Source of the DNA: DASRDB01 sp035652815
GTDB lineage: Bacteria > Chloroflexota > Ktedonobacteria > Ktedonobacterales > Ktedonobacteraceae
Reading direction: 5' to 3'
Assembly: GCA_035652815.1 (NCBI GenBank)
Contig: DASRDB010000003.1
Coordinates: forward strand, 744,001-808,000
Length of the DNA stretch: 64,000 bases
Positions 23,939-30,655 of this stretch are shown here, piece after piece (the first letter of the stretch is position 1; every line of letters starts with the position of its first letter). A program made the position numbers and the translations under genes. The notes beneath the pieces were generated by a model. That model was not told where the DNA came from. It did not search any database and saw only the letters and a program-made list of their open reading frames with translations.

Positions 23939-24723
23939 ATACACTTTCCCTTGCCATACGCGATTCGGTGACCATGCTGCGCCGCGATATTCTACATTCG
24001 GTCCGTTACTTCTCAATAACGCTGAGTGGTCTGATGGTGCCGGTCATTATGCTGTTGCTGTTCAACTACGTGTTTGGTGGCGCGATCGGCGCTGGTCTTG
24101 ACGGCGCAGCGCATGGTGGCTCTTATATCAACTACCTCACGCCCGGAATTATTGTCATGACAGTCGGCAGTGGCTGCGCAACGACCGCCCTGAATCTGTG
24201 CATGGACATGGCGGAAAACATCATCACCCGCTTCCGCACGATGGCGATCTTTCCCGCCTCGGTGCTAATCGGCCAGGCCCTCGGCAGCCTTATTCGGACC
24301 ATGATCACAGTTGTCGCGGTCCTGGGAGTCGCGCTGCTTATGGGCTTCCGGCCCACTGCGAGTCCCGTCGCCTGGATCGCGGCGCTCGGCCTCATTGCGC
24401 TCATCACCATCGCGATCACCTGGATGGGAGTGGCGTTCGGGCTGGTAGGCAAAACGCCTGCGGGTGCCAATAGCCTCTCCCTCATGTTCCAACTCCTGGC
24501 TTTCACCAGCAGCGCATTTGTCAGCCCGGACTCCATGCCAGCCGGAATTCGCTGGTTCGCCGAGTACCAGCCCCTCACGCCCACTATCGACACGCTGCGC
24601 GGCCTGCTGCTTGGCACCCCGCTCGGCAACAGCCCGCTCCTCGCCACCGGCTGGTGTATCGTTCTCATCCTGGTCGGATACTTCTGGTCGCGCGCGGTCT
24701 ATAATCATCCATCTGTACAGTAG
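23935..24723 (+). CDS. ABC-2 type transporter permease, DrrB type
   Basis: A 262-aa membrane protein with six hydrophobic segments. It matches ABC-2 drug-export permeases: LMVPVIMLLLFNYVFGGAIG, INYLTPGIIVMTVGSG, NIITRFRTMAIFPASVLIG and FTSSAFVSPDSMPAGIRWFA. It should form the membrane channel with the ATPase encoded just upstream (4-nt overlap). The substrate is probably a hydrophobic drug or lipid-like compound, as in the family. Confidence 0.9.
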   Translation: MNTLSLAIRDSVTMLRRDILHSVRYFSITLSGLMVPVIMLLLFNYVFGGAIGAGLDGAAHGGSYINYLTPGIIVMTVGSGCATTALNLCMDMAENIITRFRTMAIFPASVLIGQALGSLIRTMITVVAVLGVALLMGFRPTASPVAWIAALGLIALITIAITWMGVAFGLVGKTPAGANSLSLMFQLLAFTSSAFVSPDSMPAGIRWFAEYQPLTPTIDTLRGLLLGTPLGNSPLLATGWCIVLILVGYFWSRAVYNHPSVQ

Positions 24724-24748
24724 TAAGGCCGAAGCCCACCATAAATAA

Positions 24749-24786
24749 GAGCCGAAAGCCGCCCGCAAGGGGATAGCTTTCGGCTC
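24749..24786 (+). terminator. Hairpin after ABC operon
   Basis: GAGCCGAAAGC and GCTTTCGGCTC (11-bp arms) enclose a 16-nt loop containing the CCCGCAAGGGG core shared with the family C repeats at 33064 and 41461. It starts 26 bp after the permease stop and probably ends the exporter transcript. Confidence 0.6.
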
Positions 24787-24964
24787 CTCTCCACTCACAC
24801 CACCTTTTCTCCTTGCATATGCCATCCTTCCCAACTATACTTTGAGAGAATGATGTGCAACGCCCCCAAGACCCCGCTCTGATGTGACAACAGAAGCGTC
24901 CTGACCCACACCTGAGGAGGCAAAACTCTGGCAAAAACCAGGCCCAAAGCCAAAGTACCGAAGC

Positions 24965-25846
24965 TTATCCTACTGTGACATTCCCACATGCAACGGGATC
25001 AAAGCCCGTCTGAGTGGACAAATTTGTGCTGTGATGCACGTTCACATACCAGCCACTGGCCGGAATGGACGAGACATTATTGATGGTGGTGGTCACTGTT
25101 GCGTTCCCAGAAGCGTCCGCCTTAATGACAGTCAGAGGATAGACGACGTTGCCCTGGCTCTCACAACTCCCGGCATGAATGTGGGCAGCGTGAGAACTGT
25201 TCGGTTCCAGACCGCTCACAGTAAGTTTCACTGTCAGGGTGGTTCCGGTAAGAGTTAATTGCGCCGTACCGCTTACATTCTCGCCTGTACTTGCCTGCGG
25301 AGGAGCGGTGAGCGCAAGATGCACTGTTACGCCCGATGTTGTCGAGATACTCAGGTTGGTGATGTCACCGCACACGATGGGCAGAAACTGGTCAGAAGGG
25401 CTAAGGCCAGGGCCGTTATGCACGTTGAGATACCAGCCATTCGCCGGAATACCCTTTGAGAGGCTCACCTTCGTGGTGGATGTTCCGACCCCATGCGCAT
25501 CAGCGACCACGTTTTGCAGTGGATAGACAACCGCGCCCTGATTTTTGCAACTGCCAGCATGGATATGAGCTGGATGCGTGCTGTTCGGGGCCAACCCCAC
25601 CAGGGAGATCTTCACCGTCAACATCTGGCTCACGGGGTCCCAACTGAGGTCCGCGCTGCCTGTAGGCACATGCTTGAGGGTTGCCGTCGCCGTAGTTGTA
25701 GTCTTGCTCGTCGTTGGAGTGGTTCCTGCTGCGCTCGTCGCTGTGGGTGTAGTTGATGGTGTACTGGTGCCACCACACGCCGCGACGAGGAGCGCCACGA
25801 TGACAGTTAGTAGTACAAAGAGACGCCGGGTATTTCGAGTAAGCAT
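24965..25846 (-). CDS. Lipoprotein with two CHRD-like domains
   Basis: A 293-aa exported lipoprotein. A signal peptide ends in the lipobox LVAAC (Cys 24), followed by a Thr/Ser/Pro-rich linker (25-55) and two similar domains of about 110 residues. Each domain repeats the motif AHIHAGSC..QG.VVYPL and an IPA.GWY.NVH motif, as in CHRD-type domains. The function of such domains is poorly known. I start at 25846 because AAAGGGA lies 7 nt upstream; an earlier in-frame start adds 15 residues with no RBS. Monocistronic. Confidence 0.8.
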   Translation of the reverse strand: MLTRNTRRLFVLLTVIVALLVAACGGTSTPSTTPTATSAAGTTPTTSKTTTTATATLKHVPTGSADLSWDPVSQMLTVKISLVGLAPNSTHPAHIHAGSCKNQGAVVYPLQNVVADAHGVGTSTTKVSLSKGIPANGWYLNVHNGPGLSPSDQFLPIVCGDITNLSISTTSGVTVHLALTAPPQASTGENVSGTAQLTLTGTTLTVKLTVSGLEPNSSHAAHIHAGSCESQGNVVYPLTVIKADASGNATVTTTINNVSSIPASGWYVNVHHSTNLSTQTGFDPVACGNVTVG

Positions 25847-26086
25847 AACGAATTCCCTTTCCTTGTGTTTTGTAATACCGGGACATTGCAAAACTACTTT
25901 AGTAGACGCGCACTCAGAAGAAATTTATATCCTCCTGACAAACTAAAGGTCATGGTTTGCCAAAGGGGTTCCTACCTTATACCGGGTGAATATTGCGATA
26001 ATTAGGATACGCTTTTGAGCAGGCAAAAATCACGGAAGCGTAGAGGAACGGAAGCCTCCGGTCTCCAAAAAAAACCTTTAACCCTC

Positions 26087-26117
26087 TTGACCTGGAGTTA
26101 GCTCCAGATTGTATAGT
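26087..26117 (+). promoter_or_regulatory. MerR-type promoter with operator in a 19-bp spacer
   Basis: TTGACC (26087-26092) and TATAGT (26112-26117) are 19 bp apart, the over-long spacing characteristic of MerR-activated promoters. The dyad CTGGAG-TTAG-CTCCAG (26092-26107) fills the spacer. The expected RNA start falls at or within 1-2 nt of the ATG at 26124, so the message is probably leaderless. Confidence 0.8.
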
Positions 26118-26123
26118 TGGGGC

Positions 26124-26525
26124 ATGGATACCAAATTCACTATTCAACAAGTCGCTCAACTGACCGGGCTATCAATTGATACCCTGCGCTACTACGAGCG
26201 TATAGGTCTGATTGAGCCAGTAAACCGCGCATCGAGCGGCCATCGTCGCTATACGCGCAAAGACATTGATTGGATTGGTCTGCTCATCGACCTGCGGGAA
26301 ACAGGTATGCCGCTCGCGGAAATGCTTCACTTTGCCGAACTACGTCGCCAGGGTGATGCCACGGCGCACGAACGCCTGCTCCTGCTCGAACAACACCAGC
26401 GTTCCCTTGAGCAACAAATCCAGAAATTGGAGCGGCATAAAGCCGCTCTGCAACAGAAGATCGCGCACAAAAAAGCTTTTTTGGAGCAATGCGAAGCCGC
26501 TTCTCAAACCGAACAGGAACGTTAA
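26124..26525 (+). CDS. MerR family transcriptional regulator
   Basis: A 133-aa regulator with an N-terminal MerR helix-turn-helix and wing (FTIQQVAQLTGLSIDTLRYY, RASSGHRRYTRKDIDWI) and a long C-terminal coiled coil (residues 75-125). It has one C-terminal cysteine (EQCEAAS), so a thiol-based signal is possible, as in NmlR/AdhR relatives that respond to aldehydes. The ATG at 26124 coincides with the predicted transcription start and no Shine-Dalgarno is visible. The operator is in its own promoter; the nearest downstream gene is an aldo/keto reductase. Confidence 0.85.
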   Translation: MDTKFTIQQVAQLTGLSIDTLRYYERIGLIEPVNRASSGHRRYTRKDIDWIGLLIDLRETGMPLAEMLHFAELRRQGDATAHERLLLLEQHQRSLEQQIQKLERHKAALQQKIAHKKAFLEQCEAASQTEQER

Positions 26526-26554
26526 CACGCCATGAAAAAAGCACCTCTCGCCTG

Positions 26555-26704
26555 TCATCCTTCGCCGCTCTTATATCATCCTTCGCCGCCCTTATGTCAT
26601 CCTTCGCCGCCCTTATGTCATCCTGAGTGGAGCGAAGGATCTCGCGCTGGCCAGACGATTCGTGTGTCGAGACCGGAGATCCTTCGCTCCGCTCAGGATG
26701 ACAG
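26555..26704. repeat. Family A repeat with three tandem 21-bp half-units
   Basis: Three direct copies of a 21-bp unit (TCATCCTTCGCCGCNCTTAT) start at 26555, 26576 and 26597. They lead into a full family A palindrome (26617-26704) with GTCATCCTGAG/CTCAGGATGAC ends and GGATCT/AGATCC inner arms. It separates the MerR gene from the aldo/keto reductase gene. The stacked half-units suggest stepwise slippage of one arm. Confidence 0.85.
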
Positions 26705-26770
26705 GGTAAGGCAGGTTTGTAATGGCGCATAACGTTACACAGCACACTTAAAAACAGGAGAACACATTCT

Positions 26771-27826
26771 ATGACTTCACTTAATCACTATCGTGTACTC
26801 GGTCGTAGCGGACTAAAAGTTTCCCCGCTCTGCCTGGGAACGATGACCTTTGGCAACGGCTCCGGTTGGAGCGCCGACGAAGCTACAAGCCGCGCCATTT
26901 TTGAGGCGTACCTTGAGCAAGGCGGCAACTTCATTGATACCTCAGTAAGCTACACGAACGGCTTGAGCGAAACCCTGCTCGGCAAGTTCATAGCTAGCCA
27001 GCGCGACCAACTGGTAATCGCCACCAAGTTCGGCGTCAATATACGGCGCGGTGATCCCAACGCGGGCGGGAATCATCGCAAGGCAATAGTCCAGGCTGTG
27101 GAGACCAGCTTAAAACGCCTGGGAACAGACTACATCGACCTGTACTACCTGCATATGTGGGAAGGTCGAACGCCAGTCGAAGAGGTCATGCGCGTGCTGG
27201 ATGATCTGGTACGTAGCGGTAAAGTACTCTACCTGGGCATCTCGGATACTCCGGCCTGGGAGATAAGCCGCGCTAATATGCTGGCCGAATTGCGCGGCTG
27301 GACAAGCTTCATTGCCCTACAAATCGAATATAATCTTGGACAGCGCACCGGAGAACGCGATCTCCTGCCAATGGCCTGCGAACTGGGCATCGGCGTACTC
27401 CCCTGGTCGCCGCTTGCCGGGGGCTTATTCAGCGGCAAATACTCGCGCAACGACCTCGCGACCGAGACTTCCAAAGGCACCCGCAAGGAATGGATGCAGC
27501 AATTTGGTCGCTTTACAGAGCGTCATCTGGCAATCGCGGATGTCGTAAACAGGATTGCCCAGGAAATCGGTCGTACACCCGCCCAGGTCGCTATCGCCTG
27601 GACGCTCCATCAACCCGGCGTCACCAGTACCATTCTGGGGGCCAGCAGTCCAGAACAACTACGCGAAAACCTGCAGTCTCTGACAGTTGAGCTTTCCTCA
27701 GAACAACTTCAAGAGCTTGACCAGGTAAGCAAAATCGAACTGGGCTTCCCCCACGATTTTCTCGCGCAAGTGCGCCAGCCGATCATCGACGGAGGCGCGG
27801 TTATCGCGAATAGCCAGGACCGCTAG
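26771..27826 (+). CDS. Aldo/keto reductase
   Basis: A 351-aa NADPH-dependent oxidoreductase with the TIM-barrel AKR pattern: RSGLKVSPLCLGTMTFG at the N-terminus, the catalytic Asp/Tyr region FIDTSVSYTNGLSE (Tyr preserved), the Lys in LVIATKFG, YIDLYYLHMWEG with the active-site His, and a C-terminal IPxLG-like cofactor region (TSTILGASSPEQLRENL). AGGAG lies 10 nt before the ATG. It may reduce aldehydes under control of the upstream MerR protein, but the two are 245 bp apart. Confidence 0.9.
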   Translation: MTSLNHYRVLGRSGLKVSPLCLGTMTFGNGSGWSADEATSRAIFEAYLEQGGNFIDTSVSYTNGLSETLLGKFIASQRDQLVIATKFGVNIRRGDPNAGGNHRKAIVQAVETSLKRLGTDYIDLYYLHMWEGRTPVEEVMRVLDDLVRSGKVLYLGISDTPAWEISRANMLAELRGWTSFIALQIEYNLGQRTGERDLLPMACELGIGVLPWSPLAGGLFSGKYSRNDLATETSKGTRKEWMQQFGRFTERHLAIADVVNRIAQEIGRTPAQVAIAWTLHQPGVTSTILGASSPEQLRENLQSLTVELSSEQLQELDQVSKIELGFPHDFLAQVRQPIIDGGAVIANSQDR

Positions 27827-27857
27827 AGAGGAAAGATACGCTTAACAAAAAAGAAGA

Positions 27858-27898
27858 GGTTAGAGAGCAAACAATCGCTACATGTTTGTTCCCTAACC
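27858..27898. terminator. Bidirectional terminator between aldo/keto reductase and tRNA
   Basis: GGTTAGAGAGCAAAC and its near-complement GTTTGTTCCCTAACC form a hairpin with two internal mismatches. On the minus strand it is followed by a T-rich run (CTCTTCTTTTTTG), so it should end the intron-containing tRNA transcript. On the plus strand it ends the reductase message. Confidence 0.7.
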
Positions 27899-27911
27899 CC
27901 TTCGCTTTAAC

Positions 27912-28620
27912 TGGCGCGCCCAGCAGGATTCGAACCTGCGACCTACGGTATAAAGTAGATAGCCAGCGCGTACTCTTACATAAAATAAGACACGTTTCCA
28001 GCTACCCCTTTCCGAACCGGACAGGCACCTTTCGATGCATCCGGCTCTCCAGGCCATTATATCTTCACCGGGCTTCTCCTTTAGAAAGAGCCACAGCTAC
28101 TCTCTGATATATGACCCTGTGTTCCTTCCCCGTGTATCAGGCATTACCCTGATCATTTGAGTACTACGAACACTCTGCTACCATGAGCCTCTCGGCTTGT
28201 AGGTAGTCCCGCACTTTCACACATATGCACCTCTGCATTTAGGCTCCCAACTCACCGGTTTCCTCCCTAAAATAGAGAGGCTGCTGTGATGAGGTGCTTA
28301 TATCCCGCTTCTAAACTCCGAGATATATCATCACATACACCCACCAGTACCATAATGGTGTAGGTCTCGGTCGAAACCACCCGGTTTGGGTTCAGGCAGT
28401 ATAGCTTTAGCCATGTGCAGCTCACTGACGGACTTTGGATAAGGTACGTTTCCTCTCCGCCTTTTCCTACCATGCTGTTGTCCCCTCCAGGTTTCCCTTT
28501 CAGGTAAAGTAGGTGTTTACTTCACCTCGCACCAGTGAAGGTTATCGGTTATAACGAGCATATGTGCGCTTTTGCGGCGCAATTAGAAGACCGACGCTCT
28601 ATCCTCTGAGCTATGGGCGC
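27912..28620 (-). tRNA. tRNA-Arg(UCU), interrupted by a group II intron
   Basis: The 5' exon is 28620-28583 and the 3' exon 27949-27912, 38 nt each. Joined, they give a 76-nt tRNA: acceptor GCGCCCA/TGGGCGC, D arm GCTC/GAGC, anticodon stem TCGGT/ACCGT (the outermost pair is a T-T mismatch), loop CTTCTAA with anticodon TCT, a 5-nt variable loop AGGTC, T arm GCAGG/CCTGC with loop TTCGAAT, discriminator G and encoded CCA. It reads AGA/AGG arginine codons. The interruption falls between tRNA positions 38 and 39. Without splicing the anticodon arm cannot form. Confidence 0.93.
27950..28582 (-). mobile_element. ORF-less group II intron in the tRNA-Arg anticodon arm
   Basis: A 633-nt intron read on the minus strand. 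Domain V is 28047-28014, 34 nt, with 8-bp lower stem GAGCCGGA/TCCGGTTC, catalytic AGC, GAAA tetraloop and two-nt bulge. Domain VI is an 8-bp stem (GGGGTAGC with GCTATCTAC) with one bulged A at 27956, 7 nt from the 3' end, the standard branch-point position. The intron ends in AT. EBS1 (TTAGAAG, 28314-28308) pairs with exon CTTCTAA; EBS2 (GACCGA, 28372-28367) pairs with the adjacent exon TCGGTC. The 5' end reads TTGCG rather than GTGCG. No reverse transcriptase is encoded, so a maturase must act in trans. Confidence 0.9.
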
Positions 28621-28657
28621 ACAAAAGCACATAGAGTCAAAGCTCCATGACCACCCC

Positions 28658-28687
28658 ATCATATCAATTCAGCTTGCGAATTGTCAA
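28658..28687 (-). promoter_or_regulatory. Promoter of the tRNA-Arg gene
   Basis: On the minus strand a perfect TTGACA (28687-28682), an 18-nt spacer and TATGAT (28663-28658) give a strong housekeeping promoter. Transcription would start near 28651, about 30 nt before the tRNA 5' end, leaving a short leader for RNase P to remove. Confidence 0.75.
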
Positions 28688-28856
28688 GCATTTTCGCTGT
28701 TTTTCCTGACTTAAATGTCGGCCCAGCATAGCAATTTTGGCTATCACCGAATATTTGTGAAACATTTTGTCCTCGTCGAACGTGCTTTTCAATAGAGCGA
28801 ATTTTCTATCTCATGACGAGAGAATATTTGTCCATCCTATTGATGAGGTTATACTG

Positions 28857-29240
28857 GTGCCAGAAGAGCATGCGCCCGCATTACAACAGAAGACAATTTT
28901 AGTAGTAGAAGACGATGAGGGAATCGGCTCATTTCTCGTGCAAGCCATCTTGCAGGAAACGCCCTACGAGGCAGAACTGGCAACGGACGGTTTTGAGGCA
29001 GTACAGATTTACACCGAGCTTCATCCTGACCTGTTGATCCTTGACTATCAGCTTCCCGGTATGAATGGCATTGAACTCTACGACCGCTTGCTGGACAAAT
29101 TTCGCCTGGCCGCCATCCCGGCTATTATGATAAGCGCGCGCCTGCCGACAAAGGACATCGCCAAACGCAAGCTCGCCAGCATGCGCAAACCGTTTGAGCT
29201 AGAGGATTTGTTTGATATGCTGGACAAGATGCTGGACTGA
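28857..29240 (+). CDS. Single-domain response regulator
   Basis: A 127-aa CheY-like receiver. It has the acidic pair in LVVEDDEGIG, the phosphoacceptor Asp in LLILDYQLPGMNGIEL, the switch Ser in AIMISARLP and the Lys in SMRKPFELEDL. No output domain or partner kinase is adjacent. The GTG at 28857 is preferred because GATGAGG lies 8 nt upstream. The frame stays open to a TTG at 28767, which would add 30 residues with no RBS. Confidence 0.78.
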   Translation: MPEEHAPALQQKTILVVEDDEGIGSFLVQAILQETPYEAELATDGFEAVQIYTELHPDLLILDYQLPGMNGIELYDRLLDKFRLAAIPAIMISARLPTKDIAKRKLASMRKPFELEDLFDMLDKMLD

Positions 29241-29324
29241 GAGCTTTTATTGTCCAGGCGTGGCATACTGCCGCACCTCAAAAGCCGCCAATCGCTGCAA
29301 ATTGCCATAAATCCAGAACAACTA

Positions 29325-29369
29325 CAAAGATCGCCCCAACGAGAACGGAAATGGTGGAGGCGATCTTTG
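29325..29369. terminator. Hairpin between response regulator and DUF4231 genes
   Basis: CAAAGATCGCC and GGCGATCTTTG (11-bp arms) with a 23-nt loop sit between two converging genes and can serve as a shared terminator. Confidence 0.55.
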
Positions 29370-29402
29370 GCGGCAACATCTCTTTTAGTCATCCAGCCCG
29401 TG

Positions 29403-30287
29403 TTAATCGGTTGGCTGTTTGGTAGCTGATGCCTGCTCTAATTGCTGCTGGCGTTTACGCTGTTCATATCGCAGCTTTTCCACTTCCTCAGCAAGTTTGA
29501 CATAGACCTGTTCCGTTGTAAGTCCTTTGTAGCCGTAAATGCGCCGGGTCGCGCAATCGATTTCGTACTGAATAGCATCAGCAGTTTGTTGGAGATTATA
29601 GCTTCGTTCTCGCGGTCGGAATAACGTTATCATCGCTGTCAGGAAACTCACGCCAAAACTCAGAGCCGGAGCCAGTAAATGACTACCAAAGATCGTAATG
29701 ACATTACTGAGGCCACTGGTCAATCCACCGACGAGAAGCGAAGCTGCAATGATAATCATTTGCAGGATGAAGTACATCCAACGGTTACTATTTGCTTTGG
29801 TCTGATATTCCCGGATGGCTTCTCTGAGCGCATCTTTATACAACTCTATCTGCTCTTCAGAAGTAAGTTGTGTTGCTTGATGTTGCTCGAAGACCCGGAG
29901 ATACATCTCCGTCTTTTCAATTTCTTCCTTGAGGGAGGCCAACTTATCTAGTTGACAAAGACCATTTGGTCCACTGTCTTCATTTGTATCATCCATTGTA
30001 AAGAAAGCCACAGTCAGAAAGATCAGAGCAAGAATGCAAAGAATGATGACGAAGATGCACCAGCCTCCAATATATGCACTGAAAAAAATGTTAGCCGTAA
30101 TGGCACTGGCAAGCAAAAGTATAATAAACAGGTAGAGGTTACGGTAAATGATGAGAGGACGTCTTGCAACACCATATCGATACTTATACTCCTCCAATTC
30201 AATCAGATAGTCAACGTAAGACTTTTTTTGCGCCTCTGGTTGCAGGCTGACACCGCTAGCTGCTGGGTTGACTTCCTGTGATGCCAT
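29403..30287 (-). CDS. DUF4231 domain membrane protein (SLATT-like)
   Basis: A 294-aa protein with two pairs of membrane helices (about residues 48-95 and 168-215) separated by a charged helical segment. The C-terminal part (RWMYFILQMIIIAASLLVGG, FRPRERSYNLQQTADAIQYE) resembles DUF4231, related to the SLATT membrane effectors seen near nucleotide-sensing defence modules. No nucleotidyltransferase or sensor gene is adjacent, so a defence role is unproven. AAGGAGG lies 8 nt before the ATG. Monocistronic. Confidence 0.7.
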   Translation of the reverse strand: MASQEVNPAASGVSLQPEAQKKSYVDYLIELEEYKYRYGVARRPLIIYRNLYLFIILLLASAITANIFFSAYIGGWCIFVIILCILALIFLTVAFFTMDDTNEDSGPNGLCQLDKLASLKEEIEKTEMYLRVFEQHQATQLTSEEQIELYKDALREAIREYQTKANSNRWMYFILQMIIIAASLLVGGLTSGLSNVITIFGSHLLAPALSFGVSFLTAMITLFRPRERSYNLQQTADAIQYEIDCATRRIYGYKGLTTEQVYVKLAEEVEKLRYEQRKRQQQLEQASATKQPTD

Positions 30288-30531
30288 AAGGTATACCTCC
30301 TTACTATGTGTTACTACTATTTAATGCTTCTTTTGCTGACCTATAGAAGCGGTAATGAAAATGCTGTTTCCACTGGAATCAACAAAATTAAAATTAGATA
30401 GAAAAAATGTTCTAATAATATGTAAAAGATGCACTTCTTTCCCTTTCCTTATACTAGAGTTAGCTTGTAAGCAATCCTACAGACTTTTTTCTCCTCTCCT
30501 AATCAGCAGCATCCCAAACAGGCTGCTTGAC

Positions 30532-30560
30532 TTGACATTCCCGCCCGCAAGCCATATAAT
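30532..30560 (+). promoter_or_regulatory. Consensus promoter of sufB
   Basis: TTGACA (30532-30537), exactly 17 nt, then TATAAT (30555-30560): a perfect match to the housekeeping consensus. The RNA would start near 30567, giving a leader of about 90 nt with AATCC...GGATT half-sites (30571-30594) that might bind an Fe-S regulator. The rest of the 30288-30531 gap is AT-rich and shows no gene. Confidence 0.8.
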
Positions 30561-30655
30561 ACCAATAAATCCGAGTGATATAGTAAGGATTAATTATCAC
30601 GCTTTACAGAAAGCAGACACTACCAGGTATTAGCCTGCAGGACGGAGTATAGAGC

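Noticed and set aside
26555..26617. CRISPR or microsatellite coding repeat
   Set aside because: The 21-bp units contain no variable spacers and continue directly into a family A palindrome.
28267..28473. 68-aa minus-strand frame inside the intron
   Set aside because: It covers EBS1 and EBS2 and structured intron RNA, and has no resemblance to a maturase.
27950..28582. Group I intron in the tRNA, as in cyanobacterial tRNA-Leu
   Set aside because: No internal guide matching the 5' exon start and no terminal G. Domain V, the bulged A, and EBS1/EBS2 clearly fit group II.
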